The notes under the pieces are model-generated. The model made no database searches and was not told the origin of the DNA. It saw nothing but the letters and a program-made list of their open reading frames with translations. Source: Prochlorococcus sp. AG-388-D03 (lineage in GTDB: Bacteria; Cyanobacteriota; Cyanobacteriia; PCC-6307; Cyanobiaceae). From it: a stretch of DNA of 64,000 nucleotides. Position numbers and translations under genes: made by a program. Location: NCBI GenBank assembly GCA_003279875.1, contig QCGN01000004.1, positions 31,022-95,021 of the forward strand. The letters run 5' to 3'. Below, piece by piece: positions 34,210 through 44,011 of the stretch; positions within the stretch are counted from its first letter, which is position 1, and each line of letters opens with the position of its first letter.

Positions 34210-34455
34210 TTATAAAACTTGAACAACTTCGCTGATTTCAGGAATCATTTCTTTTAATTTTCTTTCTATTCCCATTTTCAATGTCATTGTGCTGCTTGGG
34301 CAGCTTCCACATGCTCCTTGAAGTCTCACTTTAACAATAGGGCCATCAATTTCAGCTATTTCTACATTACCTCCATCTGAGATTAAAAAAGGTCTTAGTT
34401 CATCTAAAACTGTTTCTACATTTTCATTTGTAAGTGGTAATGTTCCAGTACTCAT
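34210..34455 (-). CDS. nfu: NifU-like Fe-S scaffold protein (Nfu)
   Basis: An 81-residue single NifU C-terminal domain. [18 protein letters not shown] leads to the cluster-binding CxxC in [16 protein letters not shown], where two protomers hold a 4Fe-4S cluster for delivery, notably to photosystem I proteins in cyanobacteria. Length matches CnfU. It is divergent from mqo, with 71 bases between. Confidence 0.93.
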   Translation of the reverse strand: MSTGTLPLTNENVETVLDELRPFLISDGGNVEIAEIDGPIVKVRLQGACGSCPSSTMTLKMGIERKLKEMIPEISEVVQVL

Positions 34456-34526
34456 AATTTTGAATTAACTTTATAATAAGCCTAGAAAGAAATGCGATTA
34501 ATTGCAAAAAAAAATATTTTTCTGTT

Positions 34527-36020
34527 GTGACTTCTGAAAACATCCTAAATAAAAATAATAGTTATGATGCGATTCTGGTAGGGGCCGGAATAATGAGCGG
34601 AACACTTGCATTACTACTTACAGAGATTTTACCTGAAATAAAAGTATTAATTATAGAAAAGTTGAATAATCCAGGAAGTGAAAGTACTGGAGCGTTTAAT
34701 AATGCAGGAACTGGTCACGCAGCAAATTGCGAATTAAATTACACTCCCTTAGATAAAAATGGAGATTTACGAATAGAAAAAGCCCTTTCTATAAATCGTT
34801 CCTTTGAAAATTCAATGTCTTTATGGGCCTCATTGTATGCAGATGGGAAGATAGATATAAAGAATTTTTTAAAATTTATTCCTCATATAAGCTTTGTCAC
34901 AGGTAGTGAAAATATCTCTTTTTTAAAAAAAAGATTCAAAGCAATGTCTGAATATCCAGAATTTGCAGATATGGAGTTTTCATCATCCTATAAACAAATA
35001 AAATCATGGGCTCCACTTATTACAAATGGTAGAAATCCATTAGATAAAGTTGCTGCTACTCGAATAAAAAGAGGCACAGACATCAACTTTGAGGCTTTAA
35101 CAAGAGAATATCTAAAATATATTGCTAAGAATAAAAATTTTGAAATTAGTTATAAAACAGAATTAATAGATTTAAAGAAAATAGATAAAAAGCAATGGAA
35201 ATTAAAAGTTCGTTCACATGGCAGAATAGTTTCTTTGAGTACTTCATATGTTTTTCTAGGAGCTGGGGGGAAAACTATAAACTTTTTGCAAAAATCTAAG
35301 ATTCCAGAGGCAAAAATGTATGGTGGGTTTCCCGTCAGTGGGAAATGGCTTATTTGTGCTGAAAAGTCTTTAACGGAAAAACATAATGCCAAAGTTTATG
35401 GGAAAGCAGATATAGGATCACCTCCAATGTCAGTCCCCCATTTAGATACTAGATGGATTGAAGGCAAAAAATTTCTTCTCTATGGACCTTTTGCTGGTTT
35501 CACGACTAAATTCTTAAAAAAAGGATCTTATTTTGATTTATTTAGTTCAATTAAAAAAAATAATTTATTTTCTATGCTTGATGTTGGGATAAAGAATAAC
35601 GATTTAATTAATTATCTTTTTTCACAATCTCTGAAGAGCCATAATTCAAGAGTTGAAAACTTAAGGAATATGATGCCATCAGCTAATCCTTCGAATTGGT
35701 ATTTAGAGAATGCTGGGCAAAGAGTTCAAATAATTAAAAAAACTAAAGACGGAGGTTCTTTGCAATTTGGTACAGAAATAGTCAATTCGGCAGATGGCTC
35801 ACTTTCTGCTTTATTAGGTGCTTCTCCAGGAGCTAGTACAGCAGTTTCAATAATGATTGAAGTTTTAAAAAAATCATGCCTTTTCAAGTCTGACAATATT
35901 GATTTTGAGAAGAAAATAAGTAATCTTCTTTACGAATCGGAATTAGAGAATGAAAGTGATAATGATTTTTTAGAAAATATTAAAAAAAGAAATAATTTTA
36001 TTTTAGATTTCCATCCATAA
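34527..36020 (+). CDS. mqo: Malate:quinone oxidoreductase
   Basis: A 497-residue FAD membrane-associated enzyme oxidising malate to oxaloacetate with quinone as acceptor. The FAD site is [17 protein letters not shown] near the N-terminus and [21 protein letters not shown] follows. [10 protein letters not shown] and the C-terminal [15 protein letters not shown] are family blocks. The start is GTG. It is 56 bases before lepA on the same strand. Confidence 0.93.
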   Translation: MTSENILNKNNSYDAILVGAGIMSGTLALLLTEILPEIKVLIIEKLNNPGSESTGAFNNAGTGHAANCELNYTPLDKNGDLRIEKALSINRSFENSMSLWASLYADGKIDIKNFLKFIPHISFVTGSENISFLKKRFKAMSEYPEFADMEFSSSYKQIKSWAPLITNGRNPLDKVAATRIKRGTDINFEALTREYLKYIAKNKNFEISYKTELIDLKKIDKKQWKLKVRSHGRIVSLSTSYVFLGAGGKTINFLQKSKIPEAKMYGGFPVSGKWLICAEKSLTEKHNAKVYGKADIGSPPMSVPHLDTRWIEGKKFLLYGPFAGFTTKFLKKGSYFDLFSSIKKNNLFSMLDVGIKNNDLINYLFSQSLKSHNSRVENLRNMMPSANPSNWYLENAGQRVQIIKKTKDGGSLQFGTEIVNSADGSLSALLGASPGASTAVSIMIEVLKKSCLFKSDNIDFEKKISNLLYESELENESDNDFLENIKKRNNFILDFHP

Positions 36021-36076
36021 TCTGAATTAGCTAGTATTAATTAAGAAGAAATGAAAGGAGCAGTTTTAAATTTTAT

Positions 36077-37885
36077 ATGACTGATATATCTGTTTCAAAA
36101 ATAAGAAATTTTTGCATAATAGCTCATATTGATCACGGTAAATCTACTCTGGCAGATAGGTTACTTCAAGATACTGGCACAGTTAAACAAAGGGATATGC
36201 AAGATCAGTTTTTGGATAGTATGGATCTTGAAAGAGAAAGGGGTATAACAATCAAATTGCAGGCTGCGAGGATGAAATATAAAGCTGAAGATTCACAAGA
36301 ATATATTTTAAATTTAATTGATACACCAGGACATGTTGATTTTTCTTATGAAGTAAGTAGATCTTTACAGGCTTGTGAAGGCGCGCTATTAGTTGTTGAT
36401 GCGAGTCAAGGTGTAGAAGCTCAAACTTTGGCTAATGTTTATCTTGCCCTTGAAAATAATTTAGAAATAATTCCTGTTTTAAATAAGGTTGATTTACCTG
36501 GCGCAGATGCTGGAAAAATAAAAGAAGAAATTGAGGAGATAATTGGATTAGATACATCTAATGCAATAAATTGCTCTGCTAAAACTGGAGAAGGTATTAA
36601 AGATATATTAGAAGCAGTTGTCAGTAGGATTCCTCCCCCTCAAGATGAAATAAAATCTCATACCAAGGCACTTATTTTTGACTCCTATTATGATCCTTAT
36701 AGAGGTGTAATCGTTTACTTCAGAGTAATATCTGGATCAATTAATAAAAAAGATAAGATCTTACTTATGGCTAGTAAGAAACATTATGAATTAGATGAAA
36801 TTGGAATAATGGCTCCTGATGAGAAGCAAGTTAGTGAACTTCATGCAGGAGAAGTTGGTTATTTAGCTGCTTCAATTAAGTCTGTAGCTGATGCAAGAGT
36901 GGGAGATACAATTACATTATTTAATTCACCTGCTGAAGATCCATTGCCTGGATATAAAACAGCTAATCCTATGGTGTTTTGTGGATTGTTCCCAACTGAT
37001 GCAGATCAGTATCCAGATCTAAGAGAGTCTTTAGAAAAACTTCAATTATCTGATGCTGCGCTTAAGTATGAACCCGAAACTAGTAGCGCTATGGGATTTG
37101 GATTTAGGTGTGGATTTTTAGGACTACTTCATATGGAAATAGTTCAGGAAAGATTGGAGAGAGAATATGATTTGGATTTAATAGTAACTGCTCCTTCAGT
37201 TATCTATAAGGTAAATTTGAACGATCAAGAACAGATCTTTATTGATAATCCCTCAACAATCCCAGACCCACAATTACGTGAATCAATTGAAGAGCCTTAT
37301 GTAAAAATGGAAATTTATTCTCCTAATGAATTTAACGGAACACTAATGGGTTTATGCCAAGAAAGAAGAGGTATTTTTATTGATATGAAATACATTACAA
37401 CAGATAGAGTGACATTGATTTACGAAATTCCTTTAGCAGAAGTGGTTACAGATTTTTTTGATCAAATGAAAAGTAGAACACAAGGATATGCATCAATGGA
37501 ATACCATTTGATTGGGTATAGAAAAAATGATCTCGTTAGGTTGGATGTTCTTATAAATTCTGAAAGAGCTGATCCTTTAACTTCAATAGTTCATAAAGAT
37601 AAAGCCTATGGTATAGGTAGGGTCTTAGTAGAAAAATTAAAGGAGCTTATACCAAAACAACAATTTAAGATACCTATTCAGGCTTCAATAGGCAGCCGTA
37701 TAATTGCCAGCGAAAGTATAAGTGCATTAAGAAAAGATGTTCTTTCTAAGTGCTATGGGGGTGATATTTCAAGAAAAAAGAAACTTTTAAAGAAACAAGC
37801 TAAAGGGAAAAAGAGGATGAAGGCAATGGGTAAAGTCGATGTACCTCAAGAAGCTTTTATGGCAGTTCTGAAATTAAATCAGTAA
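36077..37885 (+). CDS. lepA: Elongation factor 4 (LepA)
   Basis: A 602-residue translational GTPase, peripheral to the membrane, that remodels stalled or mis-translocated ribosomes. G motifs: [15 protein letters not shown] near residue 15, [12 protein letters not shown] and [12 protein letters not shown]-like domains follow, and the LepA-specific C-terminal domain ends in a basic [16 protein letters not shown] segment. Length is standard. Confidence 0.97.
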   Translation: MTDISVSKIRNFCIIAHIDHGKSTLADRLLQDTGTVKQRDMQDQFLDSMDLERERGITIKLQAARMKYKAEDSQEYILNLIDTPGHVDFSYEVSRSLQACEGALLVVDASQGVEAQTLANVYLALENNLEIIPVLNKVDLPGADAGKIKEEIEEIIGLDTSNAINCSAKTGEGIKDILEAVVSRIPPPQDEIKSHTKALIFDSYYDPYRGVIVYFRVISGSINKKDKILLMASKKHYELDEIGIMAPDEKQVSELHAGEVGYLAASIKSVADARVGDTITLFNSPAEDPLPGYKTANPMVFCGLFPTDADQYPDLRESLEKLQLSDAALKYEPETSSAMGFGFRCGFLGLLHMEIVQERLEREYDLDLIVTAPSVIYKVNLNDQEQIFIDNPSTIPDPQLRESIEEPYVKMEIYSPNEFNGTLMGLCQERRGIFIDMKYITTDRVTLIYEIPLAEVVTDFFDQMKSRTQGYASMEYHLIGYRKNDLVRLDVLINSERADPLTSIVHKDKAYGIGRVLVEKLKELIPKQQFKIPIQASIGSRIIASESISALRKDVLSKCYGGDISRKKKLLKKQAKGKKRMKAMGKVDVPQEAFMAVLKLNQ

Positions 37886-37967
37886 TTAATGTCAAATTAA
37901 AAACTAAAAGCTATTTTATCTTTCAAACAATTGGTATATTTTAGTTGGTTCGAATAATCATAAATTT

Positions 37968-38801
37968 GTGAATGTAAAATCATCAAGTCAAGTCGCTCAG
38001 AACATTAGAAAGACTGGATTTTTAATTGTAATTTTATATCTTTTAATAGTTTTGATTATGAAAGTATTAGAGGCTAATAACTTTTTTGGTTATTCTTTAT
38101 CTTCATTTAGTAGTGATATTTTTGCACCGCCTTCCCTAAAACATTTATGTGGCACAGATAGATTAGGAAGAGATGTTTGTTTAAGAACTTTACAAGGCTC
38201 ATCTATAGCTATTGAAGTGGTAGTTCTTGCGATTATCTTTGCTTTAATAATTGGCCTACCATTAGGATTGTTGAGTGGATATTTTGGAGGAATCTTTGAT
38301 AAATGTTTATCACTTGTAATGGATACTATATTTTCGATACCTGTTATTTTGATGTCAGTAGTTGTAGCTTTTGTATTAGGTAAAGGGATTATTAATGCAT
38401 CTATAGCTTTATGTATAGTTTATTCTCCTCAATATTTTAGATTGATAAGAAATCAAACACTAATAGTAAAATCAGAGACATATGTCGAAGCTGCAAGAGT
38501 TTCGGGAGCGAATGTTAAAACTATAATTTTTAAATATATATTTCCAAATGTTATTACCCCTTTGCCTATTCTTATAACGTTAAATGCTGCCGATGCTGTT
38601 TTAGTCTTGGGAAGTTTGGGCTTTTTGGGTTTAGGAGTTCCTGCGGATGTACCAGAATGGGGCAGTGATCTTAATCTTGCGCTTGCGGCTCTTCCTACTG
38701 GAATTTGGTGGACTGCTTTATTTCCTGGATTAGCGATGTTTTTTTTAGTCTTAGGTCTTTCTTTTATCGGCGAAGAAATAGAAAATATTTTGGAGAAGTG
38801 A
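37968..38801 (+). CDS. Peptide/nickel-type ABC transporter permease
   Basis: A 277-residue inner-membrane permease of the DppC/OppC class: an N-terminal helix, then the GTDRLGRDV motif typical of the DppC N-terminal region, and the EAA loop VEAARVSGANVKTIIFKYIFP contacting the ATPase. The partner permease, ATPase and binding protein are not in this window. The solute-binding lipoprotein at 57231 is of another class. The start is GTG. Confidence 0.88.
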   Translation: MNVKSSSQVAQNIRKTGFLIVILYLLIVLIMKVLEANNFFGYSLSSFSSDIFAPPSLKHLCGTDRLGRDVCLRTLQGSSIAIEVVVLAIIFALIIGLPLGLLSGYFGGIFDKCLSLVMDTIFSIPVILMSVVVAFVLGKGIINASIALCIVYSPQYFRLIRNQTLIVKSETYVEAARVSGANVKTIIFKYIFPNVITPLPILITLNAADAVLVLGSLGFLGLGVPADVPEWGSDLNLALAALPTGIWWTALFPGLAMFFLVLGLSFIGEEIENILEK

Positions 38802-38818
38802 TAGTTAATTTTAAATTA

Positions 38819-39490
38819 TTAACTATTAACTACTTTATTAATTTCGCCATAGTGATTAAGTGTTGGATATTCCCTCCCAGACTTTCTGTAAATAGAAGCT
38901 AATTCAGGATAACTCCATTCAAAGAGTGTATTTTGGTATTCTTTGGGACTTAAACCTTCTCCATTAAAAGGAAGCAGATTCTTACTTTGTCTTTGGCGAA
39001 TAGCTTCAAAAACTAAAATGGACGCTGCTACTGAAACATTCAAAGATTGAACCATACCAGTCATAGGTATAAAGATTGATTCATCAACCTTTGAGATGAG
39101 TTCATCACTCAATCCCCACTTTTCTGCTCCTAAAACAAAACAAGTATTTCCTGAATAGTCAAAATGTCTATAATCGGTTGAGCTTGCATTAAGAGTCGTT
39201 CCATATAATTTAAAACCCTTCTTTTTTAGCTCAGATACAGCAGAGAATTTTGTCTCATGATTATTTAATTTGACCCATTTTTGACTACCTTGCGCGGTAC
39301 TGTTGTAAGTTTTAACTTCATCTTTCTCACAAATGAAATTTGCTTCAAAAATACCTGCTGCATCACATGTTCTTAATATTGCAGATAAGTTATGGGGTTT
39401 ATTTACTGCCTCTACTAAAACTGTTAAGTTCTTCATGCGGCAATTTAAAACATTTTTTATTCGCTCAAATCTTCTTGGCAAAATTGACAT
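38819..39490 (-). CDS. trmH: tRNA (guanosine-18-2'-O)-methyltransferase
   Basis: A 223-residue SPOUT-family enzyme making Gm18 in the tRNA D-loop. Motif 1 is VEAVNKPHNLSAILRTCDAAGI, split here as VEAVNKPHN and AILRTCDAAG; motif 2 is FVLGAEKWGLS; motif 3 is IPMTGMVQSLNVSVAASILV, forming the SAM knot. A short C-terminal extension follows. It converges on the permease gene. Confidence 0.92.
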   Translation of the reverse strand: MSILPRRFERIKNVLNCRMKNLTVLVEAVNKPHNLSAILRTCDAAGIFEANFICEKDEVKTYNSTAQGSQKWVKLNNHETKFSAVSELKKKGFKLYGTTLNASSTDYRHFDYSGNTCFVLGAEKWGLSDELISKVDESIFIPMTGMVQSLNVSVAASILVFEAIRQRQSKNLLPFNGEGLSPKEYQNTLFEWSYPELASIYRKSGREYPTLNHYGEINKVVNS

Positions 39491-39658
39491 TTTAAAAAGC
39501 TTATATGGTTAATTTAAGTATATTCAGTACAAAAAAGATAATTCAAGATATAAAGCTTTTAATTTAGATAAATTATTTTCCTATTAACTCAAATTTAATT
39601 TAGGAAATATTTAATTAGTAGGTAGTTTATAATAATTCAATAAGTTATAAATGATTTA

Positions 39659-39862
39659 ATGGCCTACATTGAATGGGATTACACTGTGATAACAAGTATG
39701 GTTGAGACCCAAGGTTGGACTTTACCTGAGCCCGATTCAAAAGAGTGGGAAAATTTTAATGATGAACTAGGAGAGAAGATGAGGGGTGTTGGGATTGTAT
39801 TTGAGAAATATTGTAAATTTGCTCCTGATATTGGAGAAGGTGTGCATCTATTAGATGAATGA
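39659..39862 (+). CDS. Hypothetical protein, 67 residues
   Basis: An acidic 67-residue protein starting MAYIEWDYTVITSMVETQGW, with DSKEWENFNDELGEKM as a probable helix. The overlapping minus-strand frame is less protein-like. After its TGA the same frame stays open for 57 more codons to 40035 without a usual start codon, which may mean decay of a longer gene. Family not recognised. Confidence 0.55.
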   Translation: MAYIEWDYTVITSMVETQGWTLPEPDSKEWENFNDELGEKMRGVGIVFEKYCKFAPDIGEGVHLLDE

Positions 39863-39880
39863 ATTTTTGAATTTTTTAAA

Positions 39881-39908
39881 ACCATTGATGTATCCCTTAA
39901 TCAATGGT
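39881..39908. repeat. Perfect inverted repeat
   Basis: ACCATTGAT (39881-39889) and ATCAATGGT (39900-39908) form a perfect nine-base-pair stem with a ten-base loop, 19 bases after the 67-residue gene. It lacks a strong T-run after it, so it may stabilise an mRNA end or act as a weak terminator. Confidence 0.5.
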
Positions 39909-40086
39909 TATTAATATATAAGATAAATGACTTTACATTGAATTCGAGTAAGAAATTATTAAGGCTTTATAAAGCTTGTTTTGAAAATCAATGGTGTAGT
40001 TCAAAAAAAATTATAAAAAAAGCTTTTAGTTTTTAATTGTCCACAAAAAGGTTTTTAAAATTTTAGTATTTAACAAAAAGGGTAAG

Positions 40087-40479
40087 ATGCAAAATAAATT
40101 TATTTTTTTATTTGATGGTGGTTGTCCATTATGCCTTAGAGAAACTAATTTTTTAAAAAGGAAAGATGCCTTAAATAAAATTAACTTTGTTGATATTAAT
40201 GATGATAAATATAAACCTTTTCAATTCAAGGACATTTCATATAGAGAAGCGATGTCAAATCTTCATGGAATTTTAGAAAATGGAGATATTATTAAAGGTC
40301 TAGACGTTCTGGCTTATTCATATGAGTTAGTAGGACTCGGTTGGGTTTACTATCCTTTAAAAATTGAATTCCTAGCACCATTTTTAAGGTTTTTTTACCA
40401 ATATTGGGCAAAATATAGATTAAAAATTACTGGGAGATCAAATATTGAAAAACTTTGTACTTCCGAATGTAAGCAATAA
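40087..40479 (+). CDS. DCC-type thiol-disulfide oxidoreductase (DUF393)
   Basis: A 130-residue protein opening with FLFDGGCPLCLRE, the DxxCxxC signature of this thioredoxin-like family. The C-terminal half is aromatic-rich (YYPLKIEFLAPFLRFFYQYW), perhaps a membrane-associating part. Family members are presumed redox proteins. It is first in a four-gene tight group ending in a photolyase-type gene. Confidence 0.85.
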   Translation: MQNKFIFLFDGGCPLCLRETNFLKRKDALNKINFVDINDDKYKPFQFKDISYREAMSNLHGILENGDIIKGLDVLAYSYELVGLGWVYYPLKIEFLAPFLRFFYQYWAKYRLKITGRSNIEKLCTSECKQ

Positions 40480-40481
40480 AT

Positions 40482-40718
40482 ATGGAAATTATTGATATCG
40501 ATAGAGTAATTGAGATGTGCTGGGAAGATAGAACTCCTTTTGAGGCGATTAAGCACCAATTTGGTTTAAGAGAGGAAGATGCTATTAAAATCATGAGAAG
40601 TAATCTTAAGCCTAAATCATTTAAAGTTTGGAGAAAAAGAGTTTCAGGAAGAAAAACAAAACATATGGAATTAAATAATTCGACTAGATTTAAATCTACC
40701 CATAAAAGAAAATTATAA
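40482..40718 (+). CDS. TIGR03643/DUF2805 family small protein
   Basis: A 78-residue protein with DIDRVIEMCWEDRTPFEAI, QFGLREEDAIKIMR and FKVWRKRVSGRKTKH, a basic helix-turn-helix-like layout typical of this family, which is often found next to photolyase or cryptochrome genes. The biochemical role is not known to me. Two bases separate it from the gene before and three from the next. Confidence 0.8.
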   Translation: MEIIDIDRVIEMCWEDRTPFEAIKHQFGLREEDAIKIMRSNLKPKSFKVWRKRVSGRKTKHMELNNSTRFKSTHKRKL

Positions 40719-40721
40719 GTT

Positions 40722-40853
40722 TTGAAGAATTTACCAAGTAAAATATGCCCTATTTGTAATAGGCCATTTGATTGGCGGAAAAAATGGAAAGATTGTTGGA
40801 AGGAAGTTAAATACTGTTCTAATAGATGCCGAAATAGAAAGACATTAATATGA
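40722..40853 (+). CDS. DUF2256 zinc-ribbon microprotein, 43 residues
   Basis: Begins at TTG 40722 and ends in a TGA overlapping the photolyase ATG (ATGA). [18 protein letters not shown], then [11 protein letters not shown]: two CxxC/CxxxC pairs and the FxWRKKW core are the DUF2256 pattern. Probably binds zinc. DUF2256 genes commonly accompany photolyase-related genes, as here. It is too short for routine gene calling. Confidence 0.85.
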   Translation: MKNLPSKICPICNRPFDWRKKWKDCWKEVKYCSNRCRNRKTLI

Positions 40854-42340
40854 TTCAAATATCGATAATTTTCCCAAATCAACTCTTTAGAGAAAGTCCA
40901 ATTTTGAAATTAAATTGTGAAATTCTTATGATAGAAGATTCGTTATTTTTTGGTAATGATAAATTTTATAAGTTAGTTAATCACAAAAATAAATTAGTTT
41001 TTCATAAAGCCTCAATGCTTGCATATAAAAAATATCTGGAAAATTCAGGTCATAAAGTTTTTTATATTGAGAACCAAAATAATTTTTCCACAGTTGATTA
41101 TTTATCACAAAATTTAGAAGAAAAGTATCAAAAGATAAATATTATTAATCCTCATGATTATTTAATTATGAAGAGGATAAATAAATTTGTTAATGCCAAC
41201 AATCTTAAATTAAAAGTATTCCAATCTCCAATGTTTATTACTAAAGAAGATTTAAGAGAGTCTTTTAGATTGAATCCCAAAAAACCATTAATGGGTAGAT
41301 TTTATGAGAACCAAAGAAGAAGTCAAAATATATTAGTGAATCTTGATGGCTCACCTAAGGGAGGTAAATGGAGTTTTGATGAATTAAATAGGAAAAAATT
41401 ACCCAAGAAAATAAATATTCCTGAAATACCAAAATTGCCAAAAAATCAATTTGTAATTCAGGCTGAAAATATAATTTCCAATTTAAGGATTGAGTTTATA
41501 GGAGAAAGTAATTATTTTATATATCCAACTTCTTTCGATGAAGCCGATAAATGGCTTAGTGATTTTTTCGAATATAGATTTTCTTTATTTGGAGATTATG
41601 AAGATGCAATTAGTAAGCAAAAAATTGTTTTATGGCATAGTTTGCTTTCCCCTTTGTTAAATAGCGGCTTGTTAACTCCTAAAGAAGTTATAAATAAAGC
41701 ATTAACTTATGGCGAAAAAAATAAAGTTCCTATCAACTCTTTAGAGGGTTTTATTCGTCAAATTGTTGGTTGGAGAGAATTTATTTACTTGGTTTATGAA
41801 AAATACAGTACAAAAATGCGTACGACCAATTTTTGGAATTTTGACAATAATCCAATGCCTGATGCCTTTTATAAAGGAACCACAGGAATTGAACCGGTAG
41901 ACACAGTAATTAAAAATATTATTAGATACGGTTATTGTCATCATATTGAAAGGTTAATGATCATAGGTAACTTTATGCTTTTATGTCGTATACATCCTGA
42001 TCAAGTTTATAAATGGTTTATGGAAATGTTTATAGATTCCTACGATTGGGTAATGGTTCCTAATGTTTATGGCATGAGTCAATTTAGCGATGGGGGTATC
42101 TTTTCTACAAAACCTTATATTTCTAGTTCTAATTATGTAAAAAAAATGTCTGATTATAAAAGTGGAGCATGGTGTTCAATATGGGACGGTTTATTTTGGA
42201 AATTTATAAAAGATAATGAAACCTATTTTAGAAAACAATATAGATTAGCAATGCTAACAAGGAATCTAGATAAAATGAGTGAAGAAAAGTTAAATGGTCA
42301 TTTAAAAATAGCTGAGGGATTTATTAGTAATCTCTATTAA
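40850..42340 (+). CDS. Cryptochrome/photolyase-related protein (bacterial (6-4) photolyase group)
   Basis: A 496-residue flavoprotein of the deoxyribodipyrimidine photolyase-related family; relatives repair UV (6-4) photoproducts with light. [27 protein letters not shown] (the histidine pair used in (6-4) repair), [19 protein letters not shown] are conserved. Where Fe-S relatives read DYCxxC and a later CPF, this has [16 protein letters not shown]: only one of the three loop cysteines and a shorter loop. A cluster is therefore unlikely. Overlaps DUF2256. Confidence 0.88.
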   Translation: MIQISIIFPNQLFRESPILKLNCEILMIEDSLFFGNDKFYKLVNHKNKLVFHKASMLAYKKYLENSGHKVFYIENQNNFSTVDYLSQNLEEKYQKINIINPHDYLIMKRINKFVNANNLKLKVFQSPMFITKEDLRESFRLNPKKPLMGRFYENQRRSQNILVNLDGSPKGGKWSFDELNRKKLPKKINIPEIPKLPKNQFVIQAENIISNLRIEFIGESNYFIYPTSFDEADKWLSDFFEYRFSLFGDYEDAISKQKIVLWHSLLSPLLNSGLLTPKEVINKALTYGEKNKVPINSLEGFIRQIVGWREFIYLVYEKYSTKMRTTNFWNFDNNPMPDAFYKGTTGIEPVDTVIKNIIRYGYCHHIERLMIIGNFMLLCRIHPDQVYKWFMEMFIDSYDWVMVPNVYGMSQFSDGGIFSTKPYISSSNYVKKMSDYKSGAWCSIWDGLFWKFIKDNETYFRKQYRLAMLTRNLDKMSEEKLNGHLKIAEGFISNLY

Positions 42341-42486
42341 ACAAAATTTATTACCAGTTTTAAAAACTTAAGAGAACCTTATATTATTAAGGAATATTAG
42401 TTTTGAATGATAGTTTATTAGATATATAGGATCTATAAAAGATATTTTCTCTTATCTAACTTAGTAAACTTTCATCAAACTATTAA

Positions 42487-42624
42487 ATGGAAAATAATAA
42501 AAAAAATGAAATCTTTTCTAAAGAAAAAGTTCACTCTCTTAATATCTATATATTTTTGGGATTTAATTTAACTTTAGTTAGTGTGCTTAGTTTTATTTGG
42601 TTTAATACTTCAATTCATAGCTAA
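42487..42624 (+). CDS. One-helix membrane microprotein, 45 residues
   Basis: ATG to TAA, 45 residues: a hydrophilic start (MENNKKNEIFSKEKVHS), then one hydrophobic helix of about 22 residues and a short polar end (NTSIHS). It is the size of small photosynthetic-complex or stress subunits, but I see no specific match. It fills most of the 344-base gap between the photolyase gene and rsmB; the rest holds nothing I can name. Confidence 0.5.
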   Translation: MENNKKNEIFSKEKVHSLNIYIFLGFNLTLVSVLSFIWFNTSIHS

Positions 42625-42684
42625 GTCGCATATCCCCAATTAATAGTATATTTAGCATATATTCCTAAATAACTTTTTTAAACT

Positions 42685-43998
42685 TTGGCAATAGGATACC
42701 TTCAAAGAAAGGCCTCTTGGGAAATTCTACTAAAAGTGAGTTCTGGAACTTATTCAGATCATGCACTTGAAAAGGTACTAAAAAATTATGAGTTTAATTC
42801 TTTAGATATAGCCTTCATAACTGAATTATCTTTTGGATGTATAAGATATAGAAAATTTCTTGACCTTTGGATAGATCATATATCGAAACTTTCTCATCTA
42901 AAGCAACCACCAAAACTTAGATGGCTTTTACATATTGGCTTATATCAATTATTAAAGATGGATAAAATCCCATTCTCTGCAGCTATTTCCTCAACGGTAG
43001 AAGTTGCTAAGATAACTGATTTAAAAGCCTTATCTGGTACTGTAAACGCAATATTAAGAAATACCGTTAGAAATTTAGGAAAAAAAAATTTCCCAAAAAT
43101 ATCTACTAATGAAATAGAGAGGTTGTCTTGTCTTGAATCATTACCATTATGGCTTGTCTATGAAATTGTTAATTGGGTAGGATTAAAAGAAGCTAAAAAT
43201 ATTGCTAAGGCATTTAATAAAAAACCTTCAATTGATCTACGAATTAATTCTCTGAAAACTAATTCTAATCAATTTTTGAATGACCTTTCCAAATGCAATA
43301 TTAATGCTTCGGCAATCAGCCAATTAAATAATGGTGTTGCTTTAAACTCTAATCCAAGGTCTATAAAAAAACTCCCAGGTTACAGTGATGGAATTTGGGT
43401 AGTGCAAGATAGATCTTCTCAATGGATCGCTCCTCTTTTAAATCCAATGAAAGGAGAAAAGATTCTAGATGCTTGCTCCGCGCCTGGAAGCAAAACAACA
43501 CATATAGCAGAGTTAGTTAATGATGATGCAGAAATCCTAGCTGTTGATAGATCAGAAAAAAGATTGAAAATTTTGCAATCAAATTTAAAGAGATTAAATT
43601 TAAAAAGTGTTATAACTTTGAAGGCAGATGCTACTAGTTTGATTAATATTAAACCAAATCTTATTTCTTATTTTGATAAGATTTTAATTGATGCTCCATG
43701 TTCAGGTATTGGAACCTTTGCAAGAAATCCTGATTCAAGATGGTCTTTAAGTAAGGATAAAATAAATCAGTTAATTCTTTTACAGGAAAGATTATTAGAA
43801 AGTATTTTCCCTCTTTTAAAAAGAAATGGTACTTTAGTTTATTCAACTTGTACAATATGCCCCGAAGAAAATAACTTGCTAATTAAAAGATTTTTGTCAA
43901 ATAATAAGGAATTAAAATTAGAAAGTGAAAGACAAATTTTACCGAGATTCGATGAACCAGGAGATGGATTCTATGCAGCAAAAATTTCCTATAAATAA
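42685..43998 (+). CDS. rsmB: 16S rRNA (cytosine-967-C5)-methyltransferase
   Basis: A 437-residue enzyme: an N-terminal NusB-like RNA-binding domain (about residues 1-135) and a Rossmann methyltransferase. SAM loop is LDACSAPGSKTTHIAEL; the two working cysteines are in DAPCSGIGTFARNPD and YSTCTICPEEN. The start is TTG at 42685. Convergent with the PBP gene. Confidence 0.95.
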   Translation: MAIGYLQRKASWEILLKVSSGTYSDHALEKVLKNYEFNSLDIAFITELSFGCIRYRKFLDLWIDHISKLSHLKQPPKLRWLLHIGLYQLLKMDKIPFSAAISSTVEVAKITDLKALSGTVNAILRNTVRNLGKKNFPKISTNEIERLSCLESLPLWLVYEIVNWVGLKEAKNIAKAFNKKPSIDLRINSLKTNSNQFLNDLSKCNINASAISQLNNGVALNSNPRSIKKLPGYSDGIWVVQDRSSQWIAPLLNPMKGEKILDACSAPGSKTTHIAELVNDDAEILAVDRSEKRLKILQSNLKRLNLKSVITLKADATSLINIKPNLISYFDKILIDAPCSGIGTFARNPDSRWSLSKDKINQLILLQERLLESIFPLLKRNGTLVYSTCTICPEENNLLIKRFLSNNKELKLESERQILPRFDEPGDGFYAAKISYK

Positions 43999-44011
43999 AA
44001 AAAGTCTTTAA

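Noticed and set aside
38705..38902. 65-codon plus-strand frame at the permease/trmH junction
   Set aside because: Overlaps the permease in another frame and the end of trmH; shadow of both.
39679..39885. 68-codon minus-strand frame opposite the 67-residue gene
   Set aside because: Antisense shadow with unlikely composition; the plus-strand frame has a better start and acidic protein-like content.
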